Counted from the first letter of the stretch, positions 1 through 9,387 are shown. The stretch: 64,000 nt of DNA from CADCTQ01 sp963844325 (GCA_963844325.1 CAWJNV010000001.1:1302001-1366000), one strand, 5' to 3'. The notes: generated by a model from the letters alone, not told the origin. Numbers and translations are program-made.

Positions 1-3000
1 TAGTAAACAGGTGAACGTGAGCAGGAGGATCATCAGGATTTGGTTTCTCTATCTCTTTAGCTTTTAACCATTTACCGGACACCTTGCCAATGGCGAAGCC
101 GTCCTGTTTGGGCGAAGTACGCCAGCGTTTATTTACCTGGATTAACCTGGCAGATTGATCGTAGATGATTTGCAGCAGGGGTTGACTGGCCTCTTTTATA
201 ATGATTCTGCGAGTAGCATCCACACCTTTGGCAAAGGAGAAGTACTGCTCAATTTCAAATCCGGTGGACATCCTTTCTTCTTCTTCGCAGGAAATCCGCT
301 CTTGCGGACGGGCATCGGATTCACTTAATTCCAAAAGGTTATTCAAGTATCCTACTGTATCGTCGCCTTGTAGCTGTTCCTGAGTAATAGGGTCGTTGTT
401 TACAGCTTTTGACTCTTCATCCAAAAAGGCGTACCCCGTTTTCTTGGAGATCTTCATTTTATGGTTGCTGCTGTCACCCTGTGACAGTTGCATCCGGGTA
501 ATCCGGAATTTGCCACCATTATGGTAGATGAGGTTATTAGGGCCAAATTCTTTTAAAGCAACGAAGCGAGGCCGGGAGATAAACTCACCCTTGTCCATGT
601 GACGGTACCCAAGGAATGCCCGGACGGGTACTCTCGTAAAGTTATATCCAGGTAAAAAGCCTTCCGAAGCTAAGTACCGGTATACGTAAAACTCTGATTC
701 ACTTCCGAAGCTTCTGTTTTCGGCATTCAGCAGCAGGTCGCGCTGGCGTAAGCCAACGTTATGCTCTCTTTTGGCTTCGCTCTTCCTGGGGTTGTCGTTG
801 CCAATGGTTGGATCGTCCATAACGGCCCGGGCGTTTTCAATCATCCTGTTGGCAGACCAGTAAAGTGATCGCCAACGTTCGAAGCTTTTGTCAAAGCGCC
901 CTAAAAAGCTTTTTCCATGACTAGTAAGCCATTCTTCAGCGTACCAGTAGCTACTTGGTAGGCCGGGAATGCTGGTGATTAGTTGTTTGAAGTTAGCCGA
1001 CCATTCAAGCGCAAATCGGGATATATGATCTTCAATGTGATTAACTAGATGCGGTTTAATTGGTAGTGATGCAGAATCAGCTACTTGAAGCACATCGTTC
1101 ACAGACGTCTGCATTTCACCGAGGCCTAACTCCATGAGGATGTAAGCATTGAAATGAGACAGAATCAGTTCCTCGTTGGTCAAGTCGATTTTAGCGGGCA
1201 CGACTGCACCAGCTACCATCTTTCTGCTGTCTTTGAAGTAGTTGCGGTCGTGGGGGGACCCATTGGAGCAGTACGTAAATACCAATGCTGCCTGACCGCT
1301 CCTGCCGGCACGTCCACTTCGCTGAGCGTAGTTGGCGGGATTGGGTGGTACATTCCGCATGTGAACTACGTTCAATTCACTGATGTCGATCCCAAGTTCC
1401 ATGGTTGGGGAACAGAACAGCGTGGCAATTTCACCACGGCGGAATTTATCTTCCCGATCAATCCGGTCTGCGTTGCTGAGTTGGCCCGTGTGCTCCCGGC
1501 CAACCAATGGTCGCTCGTAGGTAGAGAAGTCTTGCTCGTAAAACTTCTTAAAGTATTCATTTGGCTTCTGGACTACTTGCCGGAAGGTGGAAACTCGAAT
1601 TTCATCTGGAACAACATGGGTTCCATTACCCAGTTTCCAGAGAACCTGGTCAATCCGCAACCGGTATCCGGTAGCTTCTCCACGCTTACCCTTTACTTTC
1701 TGGGACTTCAAAAAATGGCCTTTCTCCAGCCTGCTACAAACCGTTTCGATGTAGCTGACCATCTCCTTACCAGATGGGATCAGGCTCCTGTCAACCCCGT
1801 TTGCTTCAAATAATCTCCTTAAGTATTTGCCCAGATAGCTGTGAGGCCCAATACTTGCAGTATAGACCCGATAATCAGCCTCTCCGACGGATTGCGCTAA
1901 GAGAACATAGGGCGTTTCGATTCGCTCGTCCGTATCAAGGGACCAAAGTTTATTCTCATCCAGCCTGTTTCTGAGCCGCTCCTCGGTTTCGGCCCGCTTA
2001 TCAAGTAGCTTGTAATGCTCGAAAGCGTAGGACGTACGGAAGTAGTTTAATATCTGGGTAACGATGACAATCCGCTTTTCTGGTGAGAGGTCCTTAAGCA
2101 GGTCAACTCCTTCAAAAAACTGCTGCCTGGAACAGAACTCATGCAAGCGGTTGTAAGTAATCTCCAACAGTCCGCACTGCTCCAGGTTCGGGGTGTTATA
2201 CCGCCAACCGCGTTTCAAGTCGTACAGTATTCTCAGCAGGATGTAATCTTTGATTGCTTTCTCGTTTTCCGGGTCGGGCCACCCGGGGTCACTGGAAGGG
2301 GTACGAGCATATTCTTCCTCGGAAATTGACAGGGATTTGAATACCTCATTACTGATTGTATCAAGGTCTAAAGTGTTATTGGGAGCTGTTTGTAACGCGT
2401 GGTAAATGGCCGAGCGCAGCCGGCCTAACATCAAAAAGTCATTAAAATGGCCCGCTTGTAAGGAGGCATCTTGCCGGTTGTCAGTAAAACTTAATAGCTT
2501 TTGACTGATTACCGCTGCTTGCTGCTCACGAAGGGCTTTGATAATACTGAAACTGGTAATGGTAGTGGCAGTACTCCTTCCTTCGTTACCAAGACGCATG
2601 AGTTTGGTATTCTCATTGGTCTTTAGGTCAAAAATAACTCCTGACGTAGGGTCCAGCAGCAGTTTTGCCGGAATGAACCACCCTTTTACCCGCAACTCAT
2701 CGGTTGCGGAGAAATTACCATCTTCATCAAAGGAGATGCGGCGCGGTAATCGGTACTCATAGTAGTTATCAAATTTCCCGCCCGTTCTCCTGGTATTGTA
2801 CCAACTCTCCGGCAGGTATTCTTCGTCTTCCTCAATCCAAAAAGCCTCACCCTTATCAGGGATGATAATGTAGCCGTCAGGAAAGTCTGCCTCTGAAAGG
2901 ACTCTTTTTGCTGTACCCGCCTCTTTATCACCTTTCAAGTCCTCCTTAGTGATTTTAACGGCTATATCATCAGGGCTCCTGGGAATCAGTTTCCCGTTTT

Positions 3001-4477
3001 CCTTCCGTACACAAATGAAATCGTACCCGGAGTACCGGCTAAAAAGCACCGGGTAGATAGGTCTGTCAGTGCCGTTAACTCTGATATACCTTCCTGTCTC
3101 CAGGGTGATTTCCCTTTCTTCCTTCGTTTGAAGTGTGACATAGACGTTTCCGGTTTGGGAAATGAACTGGTGAATCTTGAACGGTAAATAGGATTTGCGA
3201 GGGACTTGTCTGGAACCATCAATGTTCAACTGCTCCGTCCATTGCAATAGATTTAGTACTGCTTTAGTGCATACTTCTATTTCTTCTCCCGAACCATCGG
3301 CTAGTTTTTGAGCAATTGCCTTTAAAGTGTGCGGTTTGCCTCTTTCCAAGAACCCGTTATCGTGTCGGTGCAGCGCAATTCGATTCTCTAGCCAGATCGC
3401 AAGGATGTTGTGGGTAAAAACCTCAGGAGAACCATCCACACTGATTACATCACGTATAGCTTCTTTTAATTGCCTGCTGTCAGGAAGTGAGTTCGGAAAG
3501 TGAGTACAAGTAGCCAGGCTTTCGCCGATAATGCTTTCCTTGGTAAAATCATAACTGAAGATTTGAGTGGCCACGTTAGCAACGGCCTGCTTACGATCTT
3601 CCACTGTACCGTTACTTGCCATGGTTGCCGAGGTACCAATGCTCGTAAGCTTTTTCCGGCAAAGGTTCTTTATCCTTCTGATTAATAAGGATACATCAGA
3701 ACCTTGCCGGCCCCGGTAGGTGTGTAATTCATCGAAAACCAGGAACTCCAGCCCTTCTGCCATGCTTTCCCGGAGCCACTTTTCGCTGTTTCGCGTCATG
3801 ATCAACTCCAGCATCATATAATTGGTCAGAATGATGTTGGGCCTTTCAACCTTCATAGTGTCCCGCTTGCCGCCATCTTCCTGACCGGTATACTTCCCAT
3901 AAGTAATCGGAAACCGCTTTTTGGTATGCTCTTTAACTTGGCTTAGTATCTGATCAACCGTCTTGTCCTTTTCATCAATGCGGGTACCGAACGGTAAGAA
4001 GGACTTCAGGTAGTTGATCTCGTATTTCTTGATCTCCTCCTCTTGGGAGTTGATCAATGCGTTCATCGGATAAATCAGAATAGCTCTAATCCCGCGGGAA
4101 GGGCCTTCTTTCAAGACCTGATTAAAGATTGTGGATAAGTAGGTGAGTGATTTACCCGAGCCTGTGCCTGAGGTAACAATGAAGCTTTCTCTGTTGACTC
4201 CTTTACGAATTGCCTCAACCTGGTGTTGGTATAGGTTGTAACTACCAAAAATGAGCTTTAGGTCTGGGTGTATGATGCCTTCCTTCATCAAATCATCTAA
4301 AGAGGCGCCAAGCTTAAAGGAGGGATTGAATTGGATTAAGGCCTCTGGGAGGAAGATGCCCCTCGAAAAGGCTTCACCAACTTTTTCCCGAATGCGCTGG
4401 TCCTTGATGAAAGTAAAACTATTGAGGTAGTCCTTGTAGTCCTTGACGACTGAATCATGTATTCTAAAGGCTTTCAT
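1..4477 (-). CDS. Large SF2 helicase, DruE/YprA (DUF1998)-like, C-terminus off window
   Basis: The frame is open for at least 1,492 residues and leaves the window at its left edge. Helicase motifs are visible in order: Walker A TSGTGSGKS near residue 105, a DELH box (VFDELHTYRGRQGSD) near 249, SAT near 284, and motif VI RSGRAGRSG near 1055. The roughly 700 residues between the SAT motif and motif VI mark it as one of the giant helicases rather than an RNA helicase. Helicases of this shape with a C-terminal DUF1998 domain include MrfA/YprA repair proteins, Druantia DruE and DISARM DrmA; the DUF1998 part would lie outside. The ATG at 4477 is the first Met, although the frame stays open a little upstream. 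Its neighbours are decayed accessory genes, which favours a defence role, but no Druantia or DISARM partner is visible here. Confidence 0.8.
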   Translation of the reverse strand, partial: MKAFRIHDSVVKDYKDYLNSFTFIKDQRIREKVGEAFSRGIFLPEALIQFNPSFKLGASLDDLMKEGIIHPDLKLIFGSYNLYQHQVEAIRKGVNRESFIVTSGTGSGKSLTYLSTIFNQVLKEGPSRGIRAILIYPMNALINSQEEEIKKYEINYLKSFLPFGTRIDEKDKTVDQILSQVKEHTKKRFPITYGKYTGQEDGGKRDTMKVERPNIILTNYMMLELIMTRNSEKWLRESMAEGLEFLVFDELHTYRGRQGSDVSLLIRRIKNLCRKKLTSIGTSATMASNGTVEDRKQAVANVATQIFSYDFTKESIIGESLATCTHFPNSLPDSRQLKEAIRDVISVDGSPEVFTHNILAIWLENRIALHRHDNGFLERGKPHTLKAIAQKLADGSGEEIEVCTKAVLNLLQWTEQLNIDGSRQVPRKSYLPFKIHQFISQTGNVYVTLQTKEEREITLETGRYIRVNGTDRPIYPVLFSRYSGYDFICVRKENGKLIPRSPDDIAVKITKEDLKGDKEAGTAKRVLSEADFPDGYIIIPDKGEAFWIEEDEEYLPESWYNTRRTGGKFDNYYEYRLPRRISFDEDGNFSATDELRVKGWFIPAKLLLDPTSGVIFDLKTNENTKLMRLGNEGRSTATTITSFSIIKALREQQAAVISQKLLSFTDNRQDASLQAGHFNDFLMLGRLRSAIYHALQTAPNNTLDLDTISNEVFKSLSISEEEYARTPSSDPGWPDPENEKAIKDYILLRILYDLKRGWRYNTPNLEQCGLLEITYNRLHEFCSRQQFFEGVDLLKDLSPEKRIVIVTQILNYFRTSYAFEHYKLLDKRAETEERLRNRLDENKLWSLDTDERIETPYVLLAQSVGEADYRVYTASIGPHSYLGKYLRRLFEANGVDRSLIPSGKEMVSYIETVCSRLEKGHFLKSQKVKGKRGEATGYRLRIDQVLWKLGNGTHVVPDEIRVSTFRQVVQKPNEYFKKFYEQDFSTYERPLVGREHTGQLSNADRIDREDKFRRGEIATLFCSPTMELGIDISELNVVHMRNVPPNPANYAQRSGRAGRSGQAALVFTYCSNGSPHDRNYFKDSRKMVAGAVVPAKIDLTNEELILSHFNAYILMELGLGEMQTSVNDVLQVADSASLPIKPHLVNHIEDHISRFALEWSANFKQLITSIPGLPSSYWYAEEWLTSHGKSFLGRFDKSFERWRSLYWSANRMIENARAVMDDPTIGNDNPRKSEAKREHNVGLRQRDLLLNAENRSFGSESEFYVYRYLASEGFLPGYNFTRVPVRAFLGYRHMDKGEFISRPRFVALKEFGPNNLIYHNGGKFRITRMQLSQGDSSNHKMKISKKTGYAFLDEESKAVNNDPITQEQLQGDDTVGYLNNLLELSESDARPQERISCEEEERMSTGFEIEQYFSFAKGVDATRRIIIKEASQPLLQIIYDQSARLIQVNKRWRTSPKQDGFAIGKVSGKWLKAKEIEKPNPDDPPAHVHLFT

Positions 4478-4919
4478 TAGGGCGAGTTCTTTTGAAACGG
4501 AGGTTGCTAATTGACGAAGGCAACAGTTGTCATAAAATGAAGCTACCTCCGCTATATGCAATATATAAATGGTTGTTTATATTAACTGATAATACGCGAA
4601 TATTTTATGTCGCCTGTAATCTTGCACCAAGAAGGCTGTTCAGTGAACTGATATTGCGCCTTTAAAATGACAGCTAAGGCGTTGAAAAATAGTTTATTAA
4701 TAAAAATTGTTGCAAAAGCACGTCAAGCCATGATATTCCAATCAACCCTCTCATTGAAAAACTATTCCATCTTCATTCTGAAAGACCGTGTTACTTTGAG
4801 TAGGCTTGAGCCTAGGGGGCGTGGCCTTATTCGTAGCGAGCGAACTGGACTCAAGGAATGTTGGGCTTGAAGGTGAAGTTTCCGTAGTTGAGGCATCCAT
4901 GCTTCATGCGTAGATCGCA
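4478..4919. other. Intergenic, no convincing gene
   Basis: The upstream half is A+T-rich and presumably holds the promoter of the leftward helicase gene. A 67-codon frame on the plus strand (4667-4870) and a longer antisense frame over 4851-5264 show no recognisable motif. I see nothing functional that I can name. Confidence 0.4.
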
Positions 4920-6056
4920 GTTACGTTTGTCCAGTTTGTGCAAGGCCCAGATTATCTGTGCCCTGGTTGCAACGAAGTGATGGAGTTGGAGGTCCGCAAT
5001 GATTTTATTCCATTGTTCGACTACTTTACCCGCATTGGAAATGGGGCCATACGGCCGGCAAGGTGTAAAAAGTGCCAGGCATAGGGGAAAGGGTTGCCAG
5101 CGGAGGGAAAGCCCATAGCAACCCCTTAGCCAGTAGTACAATTGAGGCGCTTTTAATTCCCAGTTGTGTGGCCTTTGCATTCCGACGGCCGGGTAAAGTC
5201 CGAATACCGCTATGTGAAGCACCTGGTGGCCGAGGACCGGCAGCGGTGGGATTACTTCGAGCAACTACGCGAGCACTACGGACACGTCTACCTGCAGATG
5301 CCCTTTTCGGCTATCGTTCCCTAGAAGCGGGTAGATCACCTGCTCAACCGTTCGCCCAGTAACTTGCATCCCGGTAGCTTTCACGCCAACCGCTTGCACT
5401 TTGTCAGCTGCAACTGCAACCGCAAGCCGGTAATTGCCGTGGACTGCCTCCGCCAGGAGGACTACAAGACCCACTTCAAACGCACCCTTTTAAATCAAGC
5501 ACAAATTCCCTACCTTTTCCTGCCCAAAGACCACGCCCTTATCTTCAGCGACCGCATCAACAAATTGCTGGAGAAAACTGACGAGGTCGAACCCCTATAC
5601 TGGAACCGGGAGCCGGCCGGAGGAGTGGATCGGGAAGGGGGAAGGGCCCAGCGGCAGGAAGGCTTGCAAACTACCCGTCCAGCGAAATCAAACCCCATTG
5701 GCTTCCTTCGTACCATGAAAAGGAGATTACAGAAAAAGCGACTCAAACGCCTGCAAGTAAGTCAGCAAGTGAAGCCTGAGGTGGTTGACCAATCGGTTAA
5801 CTTGATTCCTATTAACCCAGCACCCGAGGAGCCCCAGCCTAAGGAGGCAGTAGGACAACAGTCAGAAACTGGCTGGCCGATTCCCACCATCAGGATCAGA
5901 ACGATCAGTCCGCGGGAGATCATAGCAGCAGGTGGGGCTACTGCCTGGGCCGAGAAGATGGGCTGTACTTCCGTTTCTGACGAAGTAGCCGGTTGCATCC
6001 CGATGAGTGACGAGGAATTTGATGATCTACTCAGGCAACTGAAGAATAGTAAATAA
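4920..6056 (+). pseudogene. Degraded Zn-ribbon plus DUF2726-like nuclease gene
   Basis: One frame carries two recognisable parts separated by stops. The 5' part (about 4920-5081) reads YLCPGCNEV, then RNDF, then a second CKKC pair: a zinc ribbon. The 3' part (from about 5157 to 6056) reads VYLQMPFSAIVP, then after a TAG continues RLHFVSCNCNRKPVIAVD and IPYLFLPKDHALIFS, the pattern of DUF2726-type restriction-endonuclease-like domains. In-frame stops lie at 5082 (TAG), 5127 (TAG), 5154 (TAA) and 5322 (TAG). The last 230 codons could be read from a TTG at 5364, and they end in a charged, low-complexity tail. The same two modules occur intact on the opposite strand at 6858-7770, so this looks like a decayed paralogue. 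The DUF2726 assignment is by pattern only. Confidence 0.5.
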
Positions 6057-6199
6057 AACACCGGCTCAATGATATGCAATGACAAGGTCAGCTGGCGAAG
6101 CGTTTGTCTACAGTTCTTTGTGGCAGTTGCTGTGAAGGTAGGAGGATGAGCTCATGCGACACGAACGAATTACTTCCTGGGTTGCCGTGTAATCAATGC

Positions 6200-6850
6200 C
6201 TATTTCTTCTTGCCGTATTGCAAAACTTCCGCTTTTAATTGGGAAGCCAGAAGTTTGATGGCGTCAAGTGCGGCCCTGTACTTGGCTTCAGATGCGACCG
6301 CCTTGTTGGTGGAAAGGAAGAGGTGATTCCTGAATTCGTGGAGGGGCTCAACGATTCGTTGCTTATCGGCATCCGGTAAGATGGTGTTCTCCTCGATGAA
6401 TACCAGCAGCCGCTCCAGAGAGGAGAACAAGTGAATGGGGTCAAGGTCTTCGGCAATGTTATTGACGAAGGCTTTTGCTTCGTATATGATTAGCGTGTAT
6501 TATTATATTGATTATCAGAAGGTTGCGAAATAAATGTCTTGCTGAAAAACTGCATTTTTGACTGGAAAATCAGACCTATTTTTAAAGTCTTCAATGAGAG
6601 GTATTTTTTATTGAAAGAATTTCAATAAAGCCATTTTCCATTTTAAAAATTTCAGTGTTAAACGCTAATCATATACTTTGCTTCAACCTCCGAAAAGCAA
6701 ATGTCTTTCAAGTCATTTGACTCAATGTGTTGCGAAGTAGAATCAGGAGAATTTTTATGGTGCGAAGGAGTACCCCTCCCATTTGCACCATTCCAATTGT
6801 CCGGTATCTTGTCCGGTCTATATGTGGATATTGTCCGATTCAGCAGGCGA
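6200..6850 (-). pseudogene. Repressor-like HTH protein remnant, interrupted by a MITE
   Basis: The 76-codon frame at 6200-6430 (SSLERLLVFIEENTILPD onward) matches the C-terminal third of the intact HTH protein at 53141-53746 (ASFERLLVFIENSGSIPD). Upstream the match continues through KAFV to 6481, stops at an inserted element (6482-6676), and resumes beyond it with SNDLKDICFSEVEAK, against EHDLKSLGFTEKEAK in the intact copy. The N-terminal DNA-binding part is missing: the frame runs into the end of the next gene at 6858. It is therefore both truncated and insertionally inactivated. The intact homologue suggests it was a phage-repressor-type regulator. Confidence 0.75.
6482..6676. mobile_element. 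195-bp MITE-like element with 14-bp terminal inverted repeats
   Basis: The ends are perfect 14-bp inverted repeats (GTATATGATTAGCG at 6482-6495 and its complement at 6663-6676). They are flanked by an exact 8-bp direct duplication TTTGCTTC at 6474-6481 and 6677-6684. The interior is A+T-rich, codes for nothing, and contains a smaller palindrome (ATTGAAA-GAA-TTTCAAT). Removing the element plus one duplication rejoins the reading frame of the host HTH gene, which is strong proof of insertion. It must have been moved by a transposase that makes 8-bp duplications; none with these ends is in the window. Confidence 0.85.
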
Positions 6851-6857
6851 CAGGAAC

Positions 6858-7229
6858 TTACTCCTTGATGGTGTTTGCCCTTGAACCCAATACAATGGTG
6901 CGTTGATCATCAGCCTGCTCTTCTGTGCTTAGCTGGACCCATTTTCCTGTTAAAATGCTGACAATCTCTGGGTTGAAAATACGGTCTTGGTCAGTTGGTA
7001 TGTGTAAATAAGGAATTTTAAGACTTTTCAATAAAGTTTTTTTGAGAATATCCACATTTTTTTCTTCCTGTGTGCCGTCAAAATGGTCGATCACTAAAAT
7101 TGGCCGACAGTCTTTGTTACAGATGATGAAGTCAAACCGCAATTCAGAAAAATAAATGCGAGAATCTTTGCATTGATCACTAGCCAGAATGATCTCATTG
7201 TACAGTTTGTCCTGCCCCTCATGATCCAA
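6858..7229 (-). CDS. DUF2726-like putative nuclease-fold protein
   Basis: 123 residues from a TTG start. The frame is open further upstream to a stop near 7365 and shows sensible sequence there (SLIQKYFEGLKQYYPNVF), so the true N-terminus may be longer or lost. The core reads ELRFDFIICNKDCRPILVID, then KSLKIPYLHIPTD, parallel to the FVSCNCNRKPVIAVD and QIPYLFLPKD of the degraded copy at 5364. The pattern (D in the first strand, then a hydrophobic strand ending in D or E) fits the DUF2726 restriction-endonuclease-like fold, but I do not see a clean ExK. It follows the Zn-ribbon gene at 7387-7770 on the same strand. No ATG is available, so it may itself be damaged. Confidence 0.5.
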   Translation of the reverse strand: MDHEGQDKLYNEIILASDQCKDSRIYFSELRFDFIICNKDCRPILVIDHFDGTQEEKNVDILKKTLLKSLKIPYLHIPTDQDRIFNPEIVSILTGKWVQLSTEEQADDQRTIVLGSRANTIKE

Positions 7230-7322
7230 CAGATTAACAAAAGAAATATTTGGGAATACGTTTGGATAATATTGTTTTAATCCTTCAAAATATTTTTGAA
7301 TTAGAGATGAAGATATACTGGA

Positions 7323-7409
7323 ATGAAAGTGGTTTTCGGCTAATCCATTTTCGCAAGGCTCTAATTATCAATAGTTTATAAGGAGGTCAAAACCGAAAAC
7401 CACTTTCAT
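7323..7409. repeat. 17-bp perfect inverted repeat with 53-nt spacer
   Basis: ATGAAAGTGGTTTTCGG at 7323-7339 is repeated in inverted form at 7393-7409. The right arm is inside the last codons of the Zn-ribbon gene (YESGFR) and the left arm lies between it and the DUF2726-like frame. It could be a transcript hairpin, or the trace of a small duplication-inversion. The spacer contains AAGGAGG on the plus strand. Confidence 0.7.
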
Positions 7410-7770
7410 AAGAGTATACTACCGGACGAATAAAAGTTGATAAATCCGGTATGCCTTTCATGCTATTTTGGCAAGTGGTACAAAGGAACTTGGCCCTGAA
7501 GTCATAAACGTTATAATACTTATCAAAGTCATTCCTATTTTTTAAGGGAACGTCTTCCAGGCAGAACTGACAGGTAAAGGAAGCCTTAACATGTTCTTTT
7601 ACCAAATCTATCAAGGCCTTCTCGCTGCCTAAATCATGGACGACCACTATGTCAGAGAGTTCATAATTGAATATGTAGTACTCCCTGTACTTGCCAATTG
7701 CCCAGTATTTCTCACATATCTCTCTGACTTGGGCATTTATAGAACGGAATTTCAGGGATATTTTGATCAT
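7387..7770 (-). CDS. Zn-ribbon hypothetical protein
   Basis: 127 residues with an ATG start. Two CxxC knuckles (CQFC near residue 69 and CTTC near 98) separated by about 26 residues should bind one zinc ion. The N-terminal half (FRSINAQVREICEKYW) has no family that I recognise. A decayed relative with the same knuckles, and the same RNDF segment between them, lies on the plus strand near 4950-5081 next to a DUF2726-like remnant, so the two modules travel together. They are probably two parts of one system or of one formerly fused protein. Function unknown; a nucleic-acid-binding role is an inference from the zinc ribbon and the nuclease-like neighbour. Confidence 0.6.
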   Translation of the reverse strand: MIKISLKFRSINAQVREICEKYWAIGKYREYYIFNYELSDIVVVHDLGSEKALIDLVKEHVKASFTCQFCLEDVPLKNRNDFDKYYNVYDFRAKFLCTTCQNSMKGIPDLSTFIRPVVYSYESGFRF

Positions 7771-7839
7771 AAAGCATAAGCAAGTAAAGCCAGGATAATT
7801 TTACGGAAAATACACAATTTATCCTAAAATTAGATATGG

Positions 7840-8094
7840 TTCTCTGCCCTCTACCTTACCGCTCTGATTGAGATGAGGGAAAAAGCAGAAATACGGCAGG
7901 TATAGTTAGCTCAGAAACTAAATAGGCCTCAGTCTTTTGTGAGCAGATACGAGAATGGGGAAAAAAGGCTAGATGTGATCAAACTGTGGGAGGTTTGCCT
8001 GGCCCTGAATATTACTTTAGGAGTGTTTGTGGCTGAATTTAAATATGTTTTATTCCTGTGCGGAGGAAATTACATTAGACCTGCGGCGAACTAA
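7840..8094 (+). pseudogene. XRE-family HTH regulator remnant
   Basis: The frame reads ALIEMREKAEIRQV, a TAG stop at 7903-7905, then LAQKLNRPQSFVSRYENGEK and RLDVIKLWEVCLAL. This is the classic HTH_3 pattern (Q-x-x-LA-x-x-L-x-R-xQS-x-VS-x-YE-xGxR). There is no start codon in a sensible place, and the 3' end runs into an inverted-repeat segment (8076-8227). A dead small regulator. Confidence 0.7.
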
Positions 8095-8227
8095 AACGCT
8101 GCTAATCAGATATATAATATCATGTGTTTTTACTTAAAACGCAGTTTTCAGAGTTACCTCTAATAAAACCGTAACTGCGTTCAACACAACTGTTTGGTTT
8201 ACAGACATTTATTTCGCCGCAGGTCTA
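8076..8227. repeat. 152-bp segment bounded by 15-bp perfect inverted repeats (possible MITE)
   Basis: TAGACCTGCGGCGAA at 8076-8090 is repeated inverted at 8213-8227. A second, nested inverted pair (AACGCAGTT and AACTGCGTT) lies inside. If the outer repeat is taken one base shorter, ATT flanks both ends as a possible 3-bp duplication. The segment has no coding capacity and sits between a dead XRE gene and an IS3 fragment, so a small non-autonomous transposon is plausible but less secure than the one at 6482. Confidence 0.5.
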
Positions 8228-8285
8228 TTGATATTAAGGTGGTCTAAAGAAGCCGGGCAGTGGACTTGCTTAACTTAATCCCTGT

Positions 8286-8525
8286 ATGAACGGAAAGCCA
8301 GTAAATTAAAAGCGTCGCAAGTACGATGCTGACTTGAAGGCGGAAATATTGAAGATGGTTGGGAGTAAGCAATCCATCCCGAAATTGTCCAGAAACCTGG
8401 GCATCAGCGAACGCATCATTTACCGCTGGCAGTATAAGAGCAAGCCCACCAGCAAGGAAGCGGTTGAAGTCGACTCCCTTAACTTAATGAATCCAGGCCG
8501 GGTACCCCCAATAGAACTTGGCTAA
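8286..8525 (+). pseudogene. IS3-family transposase OrfA fragment
   Basis: After a short ATG-led start and a TAA at 8307 the frame reads KRRKYDADLKAEILKMVGS, then LSRNLGISERIIYRW, the helix-turn-helix of IS3-type OrfA proteins. It ends in PPIELG without the usual coiled-coil tail, and no OrfB (DDE) follows. This is a dead insertion-sequence stub. Confidence 0.65.
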
Positions 8526-8771
8526 GTGACATGGACCTGCGACAGACTCTGCATCTGGGTCCACCTAACTGTTCGGCTAAACCGAGCCACCTCAAATTAC
8601 TGGCCACTTGCATAGGCACAAAGGGTAGGAACATCCATCTTGCTCAGATCATCTGAGGGCGGGGTGAAGCTGAACTAACCTGTTCCATTTGCTTTGTGCG
8701 ATATTATTCCGGCAACTACTTGATTGCTTGCTATCGCTCGCAGATATCGAACTATTCAGCTAAAGCTCATC
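8526..8771. other. Intergenic between IS3 stub and ATPase fragment
   Basis: No open frame, repeat or promoter stands out. It is probably leftover IS3 sequence, since no OrfB can be read in it. Confidence 0.3.
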
Positions 8772-9075
8772 TTAAAAATTCATTCTCTGAATTCTTATTG
8801 CATTCAAAATCGCCAGGAAGGCTACGCCCACATCAGCAAACACTGCTTCCCACATTGTAGCTACACCGTCGGCGCCAAAGATTAAGACAATTGCCTTCAC
8901 CCCAAAAGCAAGACCAATGTTTTGCCACACGATGCGGTTGGTTTGTTTATCGATGTTAATGGTAGTGGCGACTTTGGAAGGCTGATCGGTTTGAATCACT
9001 ACATCAGCCGTTTCAATAGCGGCATCCGAGCCCAAATCTCCCACCTCCATTCCTACATTGGCCAGGGAGATCTCC
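8772..9075 (-). pseudogene. C-terminal fragment of a Zn/Cd P-type ATPase
   Basis: The frame reads LGSDAAIETADVVIQTD, then RRIVWQN-like IVWQNIGLAFGVKAIVL, and ends in VGVAFLAILNAIRIQRM. This is the tail (end of the P domain and the last two membrane helices) of P1B-type zinc/cadmium ATPases of the ZntA/CadA group. Homology starts abruptly near 9075, so about 85 percent of the protein is missing. The fragment belongs to a different ATPase subgroup from the copper pumps further right. Confidence 0.75.
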
Positions 9076-9387
9076 TATGTAAAACTAGACGAGAATTGGT
9101 GCCGAAAACCGTAACTAATTACGGTGCTATAATGGGTTTGAGTTACTTTAATTTATGTAACGGATTTTTAATACTTTCAAGATAACAGTGCCCTTGGTAA
9201 ACGATAAGGCAGGGGAAGGGCACACAAAACGGTCATTTACTGTAAAGCTATAGCCGGACAAGACACTTGCATCTTTCCGGGAATTGATCTACATTACTTT
9301 CTCCGGGGTGGAAAAGCGCTGAGTATGAGCTGCGTCCGGATAAATAAACAGTTCCCGGCGATTTGCCGGCCGTCATCATTGCTGCTC
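9076..9387. other. Intergenic upstream of the AraC gene
   Basis: No gene is apparent. CCGTAA-CTAA-TTACGG near 9108 is a short palindrome about 280 bp upstream of the AraC start and could be an operator, but it is short enough to occur by chance. Confidence 0.3.

Noticed and set aside
4851..5264. 137-codon minus-strand frame
   Set aside because: No motif, and the opposite strand carries the recognisable zinc-ribbon remnant.
9102..9125. Short palindrome upstream of the AraC gene as operator
   Set aside because: Only 6-bp arms; expected by chance in a region of this length.
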